Shown: positions 44,147 through 52,330 of the stretch, piece by piece
How the letters are laid out: each line of letters starts with the position of its first letter
How positions within the stretch are numbered: the stretch's first letter is position 1
Assembly: GCA_013416455.1 (NCBI GenBank)
Contig: JACCES010000019.1
Span: 29,508-93,507, forward strand
Origin: Alcaligenaceae bacterium
Lineage (GTDB): Bacteria; Pseudomonadota; Gammaproteobacteria; Burkholderiales; Burkholderiaceae_B
Length of the DNA: 64,000 nt
Direction: 5' to 3'
Position numbers and translations under genes: made by a program
Notes under the pieces: generated by a model
Told to the model about the DNA's origin: nothing
What the model saw: the letters and a program-made list of their open reading frames with translations, nothing else
Databases searched by the model: none

Positions 44147-44222
44147 TCGGCCGCGGCGAGGCCAGGTGGCGCCAGCCGCCCGCATATGCCGGCGGCCCCT
44201 CACCCGCCCTGGAAACACCCCC

Positions 44223-45749
44223 ATGAATCTTTCCCGACTATTTCTCGACCGCTGCCGCCGCTTTGCCGAACAGCCGGCGGTCACGGACGATTCCGGCACC
44301 TTGACGTTCGAAGCCTTGTCGAACAGCGTCCACGCGCTGGCGGGCGGCATGCAGCGCGATCTGGGGATCCGGCCAGGGGAGCGGGTCGTAATCTGGATGA
44401 CGAACCGCCGGTCCTTCATCGAAACCTTGTTCGCCGCCTGGGCGGCGGGCGCCTGCGCCGTGCCCGTCAATGCCAAACTGCACCCTCGCGAACTCGGGCA
44501 TATCGTCGGCGACTCGCGGCCCAAGGCCCTGTTCACCACCCCCGAGGGCGTAGCCGAAATCGAGGCCGCCGGCGCGGGCGCCATTCCGCCGACCGAGCTC
44601 ATCGCCGCCGACTCGGCACGCTACCAGGCGCTGAAGTCCGGCGCCCCCATCGAAGATTCCGGCACCGGCGAGGGCGACCCGGCCTGGATCTTCTATACCA
44701 GTGGCACCACCGGTTTTCCCAAGGGCGCCGTTCTCAGCCACTACAACCTGCTCTTCATGGCCATGACATACTACGCGGACATCGAGCATGTCGCCCCCGG
44801 GCAGACCATGCTGCACGCCGCGCCCTTGTCCCATGGCTCGGGGCTGTACATGCTTCCCCATCTGCTTGCCGGCGGCCACCAGGTCGTCCTGCCGCATTTC
44901 GACGCGGCCGCCGTCCTGCGGGCCATGAGCGCGCATCCGGCGGTCAGCATGTTCGCCGTGCCGACCATGGTGAACCGCATGGTCCAGGCGGCCCGCGCAC
45001 TGCCGGGCTGGCGGGGCCGCATCAGCACCCTCATCTACGGGGGCGCGCCCATGTACGTATCGGATCTGATGGAAGCCATGGAAGTACTGGGCACCGACTT
45101 CTACCAGCTCTACGGCCAGGGTGAAACCCCCATGACAGCCACCGGGCTGTCCCGCTTCGAACATGCCAAAGCCTACGCCGAACGCGATCTGGCCGCGCTG
45201 GCCACCACCGGCGGCCCCCGCATCGGGCTGCGGATCCGCATCGTCGACGAAGCGGGACACGACCTTCCGGAGGGGCAGGCCGGCGAGATCATCGTGCGCG
45301 GCGACAGCGTCATGCAGGGCTACTGGAACAACCCCGAGGCCACGGCCAAGGCCTTGCGCGATGACTGGCTATGGACGGGCGACATCGGCCGGCTCGACGC
45401 CAGGGGCCGGCTCGAACTCATCGACCGCTCCAAGGACATGATCATCAGCGGCGGCAGCAACATCTATCCCCGCGAAGTCGAGGAAACCCTGCTCACCCAC
45501 CCCGCCGTCGACGAATGCTCGGTCGTCGGCCGCGCCCACCCCGACATGGGCGAGGAAGTCGTCGCCTTCATCGTCTGCCACGACGGCCGGCACGCCACGC
45601 CCGAAGAACTCGACCGGCTGTGCCTGGACCGGCTGGCCCGCTTCAAGCGCCCGCGCGCCTACCGATATGTTGAATCACTGCCCAAGAGCAGCTACGGAAA
45701 GATCCTGAAGAACGCCCTGCGGGAAGCGCTGCGGGGCGAATCGCAGTGA
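44223..45749 (+). CDS. AMP-dependent acyl-CoA synthetase/ligase
   Basis: 508-residue adenylate-forming enzyme. YTSGTTGFPKGAVLSH is the P-loop-like A3 motif, YGQGETPMT the A5 motif, WLWTGDIGRLD the A7 and DRSKDMIISGGSNIYP the A8 hinge motif; the catalytic Lys is in PKSSYGKILKNAL near the C-terminus. The ATG at 44223 is preceded by a short gap after the broken Bug gene. It could activate the free acid with ATP, as an alternative to the CoA-transferase at the head of this operon. A hairpin follows the gene. Confidence 0.9.
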   Translation: MNLSRLFLDRCRRFAEQPAVTDDSGTLTFEALSNSVHALAGGMQRDLGIRPGERVVIWMTNRRSFIETLFAAWAAGACAVPVNAKLHPRELGHIVGDSRPKALFTTPEGVAEIEAAGAGAIPPTELIAADSARYQALKSGAPIEDSGTGEGDPAWIFYTSGTTGFPKGAVLSHYNLLFMAMTYYADIEHVAPGQTMLHAAPLSHGSGLYMLPHLLAGGHQVVLPHFDAAAVLRAMSAHPAVSMFAVPTMVNRMVQAARALPGWRGRISTLIYGGAPMYVSDLMEAMEVLGTDFYQLYGQGETPMTATGLSRFEHAKAYAERDLAALATTGGPRIGLRIRIVDEAGHDLPEGQAGEIIVRGDSVMQGYWNNPEATAKALRDDWLWTGDIGRLDARGRLELIDRSKDMIISGGSNIYPREVEETLLTHPAVDECSVVGRAHPDMGEEVVAFIVCHDGRHATPEELDRLCLDRLARFKRPRAYRYVESLPKSSYGKILKNALREALRGESQ

Positions 45750-45764
45750 ACTGCCGCTGGAATT

Positions 45765-45793
45765 CCACGAGCCGGGTGCGGACCGGCTCGTGG
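45765..45793. terminator. Terminator hairpin between convergent genes
   Basis: CCACGAGCCGG (45765-45775) pairs perfectly with CCGGCTCGTGG (45783-45793). It ends the nine-gene operon and also faces the RraA remnant on the other strand. Confidence 0.65.
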
Positions 45794-45809
45794 ATTGTCC
45801 GATACTGTC

Positions 45810-46106
45810 TCAAGTGACTTCGAAGCCTTTATTTCGCATCAAAGCGTGATCCCGATCGTGGATTTCACGGCTTTTCCGCTCCACTTCAGCCGCATGCTCA
45901 TAGGGAACGCATACCACCCCGGTCGCATCGCCAAGCAATATATCCCCGGGCCGGACGGCAACGTTATCCACGACCACTTCCGTATTTATCTCGACAACCT
46001 TGATCCGCGTCTTCCCCGACAGAGGCACAACATGTCTGGGAAAGACCGGAAAGCCCAGTTCAATGATCTCGTCGGCGTCACGCACCCCACCCTCGACCAC
46101 GATCAT
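45810..46106 (-). pseudogene. C-terminal fragment of an RraA-like aldolase
   Basis: About 99 residues, from KMIVVEGGVRDADEIIELG to the end, match the second half of the RraA-like protein encoded at 47341, including the Arg-Asp pair of GGVRD. The first 115 residues are absent, and the fragment begins exactly where the upstream Bug gene ends. A deletion has evidently joined the two. Without the N-terminal half no active site can form. Confidence 0.8.
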
Positions 46107-47089
46107 CTTTCCGGCGAGATACCCCCCGCCTTGACCACCGCTGTCCATCTCTCGATTTCCTTGCGTTGATACTCGGTGAATTGATCCATCTCCGTCGGCG
46201 CCGCATCCACGCCTCTGTCCTTCAATGCCTTTCTCACCTGCTCATCATTGAGCCCTTGTACCAGAGCATTGTGCAGCCTGGCCCGAACCTCGGCCGGCAG
46301 GCCCTTGGGTGCGACGAACGCCTGCCACGAGTACACCTCGGCATCATCGATCCCCAGTTCACTCAATGTGGGAATATCGGGGAACGCGGACAGCCGATCT
46401 TCACTCGCCACGGCGAGGGCGCGCAGCTTCCCGCTTTCTATATGGGCAGCGACCTCCGGAAGGTTCCTGAAGGAAGCTTTCGTATGCCCGCCGAGCAGGT
46501 TTGTTATTGTCGGGGCGCTGCCTTGAAAGGGAACATGGACTCCCTTCGTGCCGGTTTTCTGCCAGAAAAGCTCTGTCAACAAATGATCCGATGAGCCGGT
46601 CCCCGAATTTCCGAATGTAATGACATCGGGTTGCCGGTTTAGATAATCCAGGAATTCCGCCATCGAATTCGCCGGTACATCAGGATGAACGACCAGAAGA
46701 TTGGGGGCTCTGGTTGCAAGCGTCAACGAATCGAAGTCTTTTACCGGATCATAGGGCAGATCCTGAAAGAGCGCGGCATTGATTGCAAGGACGGAAACCG
46801 TACCCAGCAAGACCGTGTACCCGTCGGCTGGCGCTTGCGCCACCTGGGTCGTGCCCAAAACACCGCCGACGCCCGATTTGTTCTCCACAACGATAGTCTG
46901 ACCAAGATGCTTTGCCGCTACCGGTGACACCAATCGGGCGACGAAATCAGTGATTCCCCCTGGGGGAAACGGCACAACTACCCTGATAGGTTTGCTTGGG
47001 TAGGCGTCCGCCGCAGCCGCCACGCCGCACAAGCTTAAAACGCTCAAAACGATCACACCAAGCTGCCTCAACACCTTGCATACACTCAT
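46103..47089 (-). CDS. Bug/TctC-family periplasmic solute-binding protein
   Basis: 328-residue receptor. The signal peptide MSVCKVLRQLGVIVLSVLS ends near AAAADA. The mature part starts YPSKPIRVVVPFPPGGITDFVAR, with VVENKSGVGGVLGTTQ and QAPADGY. GGAG at good spacing favours the ATG at 47089 over that at 47095. The C-terminus ends at a deletion junction with the RraA fragment, so the last few residues may not be native. It is divergent from the RraA-AtzG-amidase operon. Confidence 0.88.
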   Translation of the reverse strand: MSVCKVLRQLGVIVLSVLSLCGVAAAADAYPSKPIRVVVPFPPGGITDFVARLVSPVAAKHLGQTIVVENKSGVGGVLGTTQVAQAPADGYTVLLGTVSVLAINAALFQDLPYDPVKDFDSLTLATRAPNLLVVHPDVPANSMAEFLDYLNRQPDVITFGNSGTGSSDHLLTELFWQKTGTKGVHVPFQGSAPTITNLLGGHTKASFRNLPEVAAHIESGKLRALAVASEDRLSAFPDIPTLSELGIDDAEVYSWQAFVAPKGLPAEVRARLHNALVQGLNDEQVRKALKDRGVDAAPTEMDQFTEYQRKEIERWTAVVKAGGISPER

Positions 47090-47113
47090 GACCATCTCCA
47101 GGCGGTTAGTGAA

Positions 47114-47127
47114 ATTAAAATTTTAAT
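47114..47127. promoter_or_regulatory. AT-only palindrome in divergent promoter region
   Basis: ATTAAAATTTTAAT is a perfect 14-bp palindrome, 25 bp upstream of the Bug start, inside an AT-rich 240-bp region between divergent genes. It is a plausible operator; its binding protein is unknown. Confidence 0.35.
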
Positions 47128-47340
47128 ATTCATCAAAATTCATATCATTAGGAGAAAACCCTATGTTGATCACATGGAAATCCAGATTTAATATTTACTT
47201 GGGCCAATAGGCCGCCGTGTCGTGACTTGTTGATAAGCAGTACCTTCGCAACCCATAAACACCTCTTTGGAAAGCACACCCGGCAAATCATCCAACCATA
47301 ACCGACTGGTGTATGCGGGTCATATAGGGGGGCAAGAGAA

Positions 47341-48033
47341 GTGACAGCCGCCGCAGCAATCACCAACCATGACCGACAGATGTCAAAGCATCTGGCCGAC
47401 CGGTTCGCAGGTATTTCGACCAGCACGATATCCAACGCCATGGACGAGCTGGGCTTCAATGGCGTCATACTGGGTCTCGACCCTTTGATACGTCCCGTTT
47501 CTTTCACAGGGCTCGCTTTTACCGTAAAAGCCAGGACGAAAGAGCTGGCTGGCAGCTTCCCGCCGACAGACTTTTCCATCGGCGATGTACTCGATAGCAC
47601 ACAGCCCGGCGATGCAATCGTCATTGCCGCCGAAGGCGGGCAAGTCGCTCTCCTGGGCGGGCTGGCCGCCTTGTTCGCAAGCACCCGGGGCGTTGCCGGC
47701 ATAGTCATCGATGGCGGCGTCAGAGATGTGGACGAAGTTCTGAATACCAGGCTACCGGTATTCAGCCGTCATATTGTTCCACTCTCTCCGCGCACCAGAG
47801 TCAGAATTGAACAAATGAACACTGAAGTTCATATCGGCAACGTCGGTATCGGCCCCTGCGACATCATCATCGCCGATAGCAGCGGCATCGTTTCCATTCC
47901 CCGCCAATCTGCCGAACGTGTCCTGTCGCTGTGCATGGCCGCCAGGGCCAATGACGGCAGGGCGGAAACAATGATCAAGGAAGGGGCAAGCTTCAATACC
48001 GTCCATCTGGCCATTCAAGGTAAATTGAGATGA
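47341..48033 (+). CDS. RraA-family aldolase/decarboxylase-like protein
   Basis: 230-residue protein like 4-hydroxy-4-methyl-2-oxoglutarate aldolase / oxaloacetate decarboxylase, of the fold shared with the RNase E inhibitor RraA. GDVLDSTQPGDAIVIAAEGG and the metal-binding Arg128-Asp129 in VIDGGVRDVDEV are present, which favours enzyme over RraA function. The start is GTG at 47341 (in-frame, after GGGGGCAAGAGAA). It overlaps the following small gene by ATGA. Together with an amidase downstream it may act on a product of an imported amide or acid. Confidence 0.85.
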   Translation: MTAAAAITNHDRQMSKHLADRFAGISTSTISNAMDELGFNGVILGLDPLIRPVSFTGLAFTVKARTKELAGSFPPTDFSIGDVLDSTQPGDAIVIAAEGGQVALLGGLAALFASTRGVAGIVIDGGVRDVDEVLNTRLPVFSRHIVPLSPRTRVRIEQMNTEVHIGNVGIGPCDIIIADSSGIVSIPRQSAERVLSLCMAARANDGRAETMIKEGASFNTVHLAIQGKLR

Positions 48034-48260
48034 AAACAAGCTCGAATTCTTTTCCGGCCATTGACGGCGACATGGAATCAAGGGTGAGATCGGCATTAAG
48101 GGCCAACGGTTTGCCAGTCATCGAGGAAGATATTCAATTCCTGGCCAGATCAGTCATTCATATAGAGAAAAAGACTTCTCGCCTTCGGTCAACCGTAACT
48201 AGAGACGAAAGACCTTACGTATCATTTATCAGCGATAAGTCGCCCCACGAAAATGACTGA
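48030..48260 (+). CDS. Small protein, possible AtzG/GatC-like amidase subunit
   Basis: 76 residues, overlapping both neighbours (ATGA with the aldolase before it; 8 bp with the amidase after it). It has no signal peptide or membrane segment. The centre, VRSALRANGLPVIEEDIQFLARSVIHIEKK, is helical and has the pattern of GatC/AtzG small subunits, which wrap around amidases of the GatA/AtzE type and are needed for their stability. The tight coupling to an amidase is the main argument. Sequence similarity is too weak to be sure, so treat the function as inference. Confidence 0.6.
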   Translation: MKTSSNSFPAIDGDMESRVRSALRANGLPVIEEDIQFLARSVIHIEKKTSRLRSTVTRDERPYVSFISDKSPHEND

Positions 48261-49665
48261 TACCGAACTCGCCTTGGCCCCCATTTCCAGATTGCATGGC
48301 TTGATAAAGAACAAGACCGTCTCTCCAGTCGAACTGGTCGAGGAAACGCTGGACAGAATCAGGGATCTGGATAGCCGCCTGCACAGCTATATCACGGTAA
48401 CGGAAGAGCACGCGCTGCGGCAGGCCCGCCAGGCGGAAGCTGAGATCCGTGCCGGGAAGATTCGGGGGCCCTTGCACGGCATCCCGTTCGGGCTCAAAGA
48501 TATTTACGAAACTGCCGGAATAACGACAACCGCGGGCTCCCCCCTATTGCATCAGTATGTTCCCGGCCAGGACGCAACCGCCGTTCGTTTACTCTACGAC
48601 GCCGGCGCGATTCTGGTTGGCAAGCATATGACCCATGAATTCGCTCACGGAGGGCCAGTCAAGCACGGGCCCTGGCCCAACCCCGACAATCCATGGCGTC
48701 CGGGCTACTTCACCGGGGGTTCGAGCAGCGGTTCCGCTGTCGCCGTTGCGGCAGGATTATGTCACTTTGCCCTGGGCTCCGATACAGGCGGTTCCATACG
48801 GATCCCGGCCGCGCTCTGCGGCACTGTGGGACTCAAACCGACTTTCGGCCGAGTCAGCCGAAGCGGCGTGATACCGAACGCATTGTCTTTGGACCATTGC
48901 GGGCCTTTGACATGGACAGTCGAGGACTGCGCATATGTCATGCAGGCATTGGCCGGGCATGATCCCTCTGACCCTTATTCATCCAGTGAGCAGGTACCGG
49001 ATTTCTCAGAGAAGATGGATCGCGGCATATCGGGGCTCCGGATCGGAGTCGTCGAACATTTTTACACCCAGGATACACAGATAGACTCCGAGCAGCTCGC
49101 CGCCTTCAATCAGGCGGCAGAGGTCTTCGAGCAGCTCGGGGCACGCCTGGAGCCCGTCCGGCTGAGCACTTTGCAGCTGTACAGTGATGTGAAGATCACC
49201 ATATCCGCCTCTGAATTATTCACCTTCCATGCCAAGAACCTTCGCCATCGCCCGCATGAATTCGGCCCGGTTTTCCGTTTTCGGGCATTGGCCGGTTCAT
49301 TCATCCGCGCTGAAGATTATATATTGGCGCAAAAATTGAAAACAGAGTTAACGACGCAACTTGACACCCTGCTTCTCAAGTACGACGCCCTGTTGCTTCC
49401 AGCGGCAAATGGGCCGGCCCCCTTGCTCGAAGATGTCGATCCGGTCGGCTACTTCGACAAACCGTCGCTCAACGCTCCATTCAATGTCACGGGGCATCCC
49501 GCCATATCCATCTGCTCTGGTTTCAATAGCATGGGCCTGCCGCTATCTCTGCAAATCGTGGGCCGCGGCTTTGATGAAGCCACCGTTCTTCAGATTGCGC
49601 ATGCTTACGAAAGCAGCACCGCCTGGAACAAGAACCGCCCCCGCCTGGAACGCAGCAGAAATTAA
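48253..49665 (+). CDS. Amidase-signature family hydrolase (GatA/AtzE-like)
   Basis: 470-residue amidase. Lys82 in IPFGLKDIYE, the cis-Ser157 in TGGSSSGSAVAVAAG and the nucleophile Ser181 in GSDTGGSIRIPAALCG form the Ser-cisSer-Lys triad. PTFGRVSRSGVIPNALSLDHCGPL is the usual following segment. It hydrolyses a C-N amide bond; GatA of tRNA amidotransferase is excluded by the lack of gatB and by context. The stop TAA is part of the TTAA target of the MITE inserted right after it, and the C-terminus is unaltered by that insertion. Confidence 0.9.
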   Translation: MTDTELALAPISRLHGLIKNKTVSPVELVEETLDRIRDLDSRLHSYITVTEEHALRQARQAEAEIRAGKIRGPLHGIPFGLKDIYETAGITTTAGSPLLHQYVPGQDATAVRLLYDAGAILVGKHMTHEFAHGGPVKHGPWPNPDNPWRPGYFTGGSSSGSAVAVAAGLCHFALGSDTGGSIRIPAALCGTVGLKPTFGRVSRSGVIPNALSLDHCGPLTWTVEDCAYVMQALAGHDPSDPYSSSEQVPDFSEKMDRGISGLRIGVVEHFYTQDTQIDSEQLAAFNQAAEVFEQLGARLEPVRLSTLQLYSDVKITISASELFTFHAKNLRHRPHEFGPVFRFRALAGSFIRAEDYILAQKLKTELTTQLDTLLLKYDALLLPAANGPAPLLEDVDPVGYFDKPSLNAPFNVTGHPAISICSGFNSMGLPLSLQIVGRGFDEATVLQIAHAYESSTAWNKNRPRLERSRN

Positions 49666-49830
49666 GGAAGCTCTGAATAATTCGAGCGGTAAGCAGGCGC
49701 CCTGGATCGAGATGGGATGCAAGGCGCAAAGCACAGCGATAGCCGTCGCTATCGCGAGCATTTGCAACGCGGCAGAACACTCGATTCCGGGGATGCATGC
49801 GGCGCGACGAGTTGTTCAGAGCTTCCTTAA
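49662..49830 (-). mobile_element. MITE copy 1 (161 bp plus flanking TTAA)
   Basis: The element body at 49666-49826 begins GGAAGCTCTGAA and ends with its complement TTCAGAGCTTCC, and is flanked on both sides by TTAA. It is exactly as long as, and in inverted orientation to, the copy at 61946-62106, with roughly 85% identity by eye. It has no gene. The centre contains GCGATAGC / GCTATCGC, an internal inverted repeat. TTAA and the GGAAG end fit the IS5 subgroup (target YTAR), so it is probably a non-autonomous derivative of such an IS. Confidence 0.88.
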
Positions 49831-49881
49831 CGGCCACGTCCTTGTATATCGACAACAATCGATTCAAAACCATGGAGATAT

Positions 49882-50847
49882 ATGATGCGCGCGTCAATAA
49901 AGCCAGTTTTGATCCTGCTTGCTTCAATCATGATGTATCCGGGGTTTGCACATGCATTCCCTGACAAACCCATCCATATTATTGTTCCGTTTGCTCCGGG
50001 CGGCGTCACCGATCTGGTTTCCCGGATTGTTGCCCAAGGCATGAGCGACGAACTGAGCCAGGACATCATCGTGGAAAACAAGCCCGGCGCCAGCGGTTCC
50101 CTGGGGACGAATTACGTTGCCAAATCAAAGCCGGATGGCCACACATTGCTTATGGGGAATATATCCACATTGGCCATCAATGCGGCCACTTTCAAGAACC
50201 TGGGTTACGACCCCAAGCTGAGCTTCAGTCCGGTAGCAATGATTGCGAAACAACCTTTGCTGATCGGAATCAAGAAAGACCTGGACATCAACTCGGTGGA
50301 AGCATTAATAGAGTTGGCAAAAAAAGATCCTGGAAAATTGAATTATGGTGCGCCCGGGTCCTCCAATCAACTTGCAACTGAAGCGTTCAGCCAGGCCACT
50401 TCGATCAAGATGAATCACGTGCCTTACGGCGGCAGCGGCCCAGCACTAATTGACTTGGCTGCCGGGCATATAGACGTCATGATTGAAACTTTCTCATCCA
50501 TTTATCCTTTCGTCCAGCAGGAAAAGATAAAGGGATTGGCCGTTACTTCCGCTGAAAGATCAAACTTGGCACCTCATTTGCCGACCCTAAAGGAGCTTGG
50601 CTTCCCAGATGTCGAAGTCACCTCTTGGCAAGGGATCGTAGCTCCCGCTGGCACACCTGAGGATGTTATTGAAAAACTGAATCGCGCTGTGATTAAATCA
50701 CTTTCCTCGCAGAACATTGAGACTCAACTGACATCGAAGGGCCTTCAACCATCCCCTTCCAGTCCGGAAGAATTCAAGCATTACATAGCTGAAGAAGAGA
50801 AGAGATGGGTAAATCTTGCTCAGGAAATCGGCCTTGATCCAAAATAA
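49882..50847 (+). CDS. Bug/TctC-family periplasmic solute-binding protein
   Basis: 321-residue receptor. The signal peptide RASIKPVLILLASIMMYPG ends near GFAHA. The mature protein starts FPDKPIHIIVPFAPGGVTDLVSR, with IVENKPGASGSLGTN and SKPDGH. GGAG at 49873-49876 serves the ATG at 49882 or 49885. Its base composition is lower in GC than that of the other Bug genes. A MITE lies 51 bp upstream, between it and the amidase, with which it probably shared a transcript. Confidence 0.9.
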   Translation: MMRASIKPVLILLASIMMYPGFAHAFPDKPIHIIVPFAPGGVTDLVSRIVAQGMSDELSQDIIVENKPGASGSLGTNYVAKSKPDGHTLLMGNISTLAINAATFKNLGYDPKLSFSPVAMIAKQPLLIGIKKDLDINSVEALIELAKKDPGKLNYGAPGSSNQLATEAFSQATSIKMNHVPYGGSGPALIDLAAGHIDVMIETFSSIYPFVQQEKIKGLAVTSAERSNLAPHLPTLKELGFPDVEVTSWQGIVAPAGTPEDVIEKLNRAVIKSLSSQNIETQLTSKGLQPSPSSPEEFKHYIAEEEKRWVNLAQEIGLDPK

Positions 50848-50956
50848 TGAATTGAATTTCAGCGGCTTTGTCCTTGGGCGAAGCAAAACCGGACAGCCGC
50901 AGGGACTTGGCGCAACGGCCGTGCGTCGCCCGGGAATGCCCCTGCCATACCTGCTT

Positions 50957-51655
50957 TCAGCTTTCTTCTGAAAGTATGCTGAGTGCCGCCTTTGCCGCGT
51001 TGGATACATGCTCTTCCGCGGCAATGCGCGCGGCATCCGCATCATTGTCGTCTATGGCTTGAAGCAGCGACTGCAATTCCCGGATGCTGGTTTGCCAGCG
51101 ATCCTTGTACTGCATGGAAGTGGAACGGACCAGCGTGACACGTGTATTGAGAAGAGTCAGGATCTCGCCAAGCACATCGTTGTGGGCGCCCAGAATAAGG
51201 CATTCGTAAAAATCCGTCTTCGCCAGCAGCCTGGCCCGCGTGCCATCGCTTTCGGAAGTGCCTTCCAGCCGCTGGAAGGCCTTTTTCAGATCCTTTCTTT
51301 CTTCAGCGCTGGCATTCAGCGTAAAGAGTTCCGCCGCAAGGCCTTCCAGCAGCCGGCGTACCAGATAGATATTGCGGGTCTGTTCCGTGCTCAGGGTGGC
51401 CACGACCGGCCCCTTGTTCGGGCGAACGGTAATGAGCCCCTCTGATTCCAGCTGGCGCAAGGCCTCTCGGACCAGCGTGCGGCTTACCCCGATCAATTCA
51501 CAAAGGTCACGTTCGATCAGGCGTTCACCCGAACGGAATCTGCCCAGCGCGATGGCATTGCGAAGATTTTCGACCACACTTTGCCGCAGCGGCGCCGCCA
51601 CACGCGTGGCGCGAAAATTTTCATCGCTCGGAATGACCATATCTGCTTGTGACAT
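50957..51655 (-). CDS. GntR-family regulator, FCD subfamily
   Basis: 232 residues. LRQSVVENLRNAIALGRFRSGERLIERDL with CELIGVSRTLVREALRQLESEGL is the winged helix; the C-half is the helical FCD domain, with FYECLILGAHNDVL in the position of the metal-binding helix. It is transcribed away from the CMD gene region and its upstream DNA contains nested inverted repeats (51720-51796). It may control the Bug and dehydrogenase genes at 52.4-54.3 kb or the amidase cluster on the other side. Confidence 0.9.
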   Translation of the reverse strand: MSQADMVIPSDENFRATRVAAPLRQSVVENLRNAIALGRFRSGERLIERDLCELIGVSRTLVREALRQLESEGLITVRPNKGPVVATLSTEQTRNIYLVRRLLEGLAAELFTLNASAEERKDLKKAFQRLEGTSESDGTRARLLAKTDFYECLILGAHNDVLGEILTLLNTRVTLVRSTSMQYKDRWQTSIRELQSLLQAIDDNDADAARIAAEEHVSNAAKAALSILSEES

Positions 51656-51719
51656 TCGTACTCTTTATCGGAAAGCCTCGCGCCTGTGACCCGGAATCCT
51701 TCTTGGCGGATATGCATTT

Positions 51720-51796
51720 TACCAAACACTTACTCTGAAAACCGTCTGATTGTTTGAAAAAGCAGTTTTCAGACGGGACTGGTGTACTGTTTGGTA
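51720..51796. promoter_or_regulatory. Nested inverted repeats upstream of the GntR gene
   Basis: The outer pair is TACCAAACA (51720-51728) and TGTTTGGTA (51788-51796). Inside are CTGAAAAC (51735-51742) with GTTTTCAG (51765-51772), and, overlapping, CCGTCTGA (51742-51749) with TCAGACGG (51769-51776). Three symmetric pairs in 77 bp point to an operator array or a folded leader of the GntR gene. Confidence 0.5.
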
Positions 51797-51804
51797 GGTA
51801 CGGG

Positions 51805-51890
51805 GATCCGCCGCGTTGCAAGCTGGGCGGTAGCGACAGCGGCCACAGGCGCCTGCTTACCGCTCGAATTATTCAGCGCTTCGCTTCTTC
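51805..51890 (+). mobile_element. Degenerate partial MITE copy
   Basis: The sequence CCGCGTTGCAA near 51812 and GCGCCTGCTTACCGCTCGAA near 51859, followed by TTATTCAGCGCTTC, match the right half of the MITE seen at 49.7 and 62.0 kb. About 45 bp between them are deleted or changed and the TTAA end is lost. It abuts the stop codon of the carboxymuconolactone decarboxylase gene. Confidence 0.7.
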
Positions 51891-52266
51891 AGATACCCAT
51901 TTCCTTGAAAACCTGACGCGCCGCCTTGAAGCTTCCCAGGCCCGCCGGCATACCACAATAAATAGCGACCTGCAATAAAACTTCGCGGATCTCGTCTTTG
52001 GTAACGCCATTGTTAATTGCGCCGCGAATATGCGCCTGCAATTCATCGGGACGGTTCAAGGCCGCGATCATGCCGAGATTGACGAGGCTGCGATCGCGGC
52101 GTTCCAGGCCGGAGCGTGCCCAGACGTCACCCCAGCAGTACTTCGTGACCAGCTCCTGCATGGGCAGGCTGAAGGAATCGGCGTCGTTCAATGCCTTGTC
52201 CACATACGCGTCGCCCACCACTTCACGGCGAATCTTCAAACCCTGTTCGTACAAGTCCTTCTCCAT
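51889..52266 (-). CDS. Carboxymuconolactone decarboxylase-family protein (PcaC-like)
   Basis: 125-residue small helical protein. CWGDVWARSGLERRDRSLVNLGMIAAL and HIRGAINNGVTKDEIREVLLQVAIYCGMPAG are the hallmark of the PcaC group rather than of the AhpD peroxidases (no CxxC). PcaC decarboxylates 4-carboxymuconolactone in the protocatechuate pathway, but no other pca gene is here and the family includes many proteins of unknown substrate. It stops at the MITE remnant and is divergent from a Bug gene across a shared promoter region. Confidence 0.87.
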   Translation of the reverse strand: MEKDLYEQGLKIRREVVGDAYVDKALNDADSFSLPMQELVTKYCWGDVWARSGLERRDRSLVNLGMIAALNRPDELQAHIRGAINNGVTKDEIREVLLQVAIYCGMPAGLGSFKAARQVFKEMGI

Positions 52267-52315
52267 GCCTGTGCTCCTTGATTTCGATTCTGTAAAGGCG
52301 GAACGAGTATAAGTA

Positions 52316-52328
52316 TCCTATTATAGGA
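52316..52328. promoter_or_regulatory. Small palindrome upstream of the CMD gene
   Basis: TCCTAT and ATAGGA surround a central T at 52316-52328, about 50 bp upstream of the CMD start and next to the TCAATA palindrome of the divergent promoter. It may be the operator for the CMD direction. Confidence 0.35.
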
Positions 52329-52330
52329 AG

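Noticed and set aside
51742..51776. CCGTCTGA and TTCAGACGG resemble the Neisseria DNA uptake sequence in hairpin form
   Set aside because: Only one occurrence, not the full 10-mer on the first arm, and not expected in this lineage; better explained as part of the inverted-repeat operator region.
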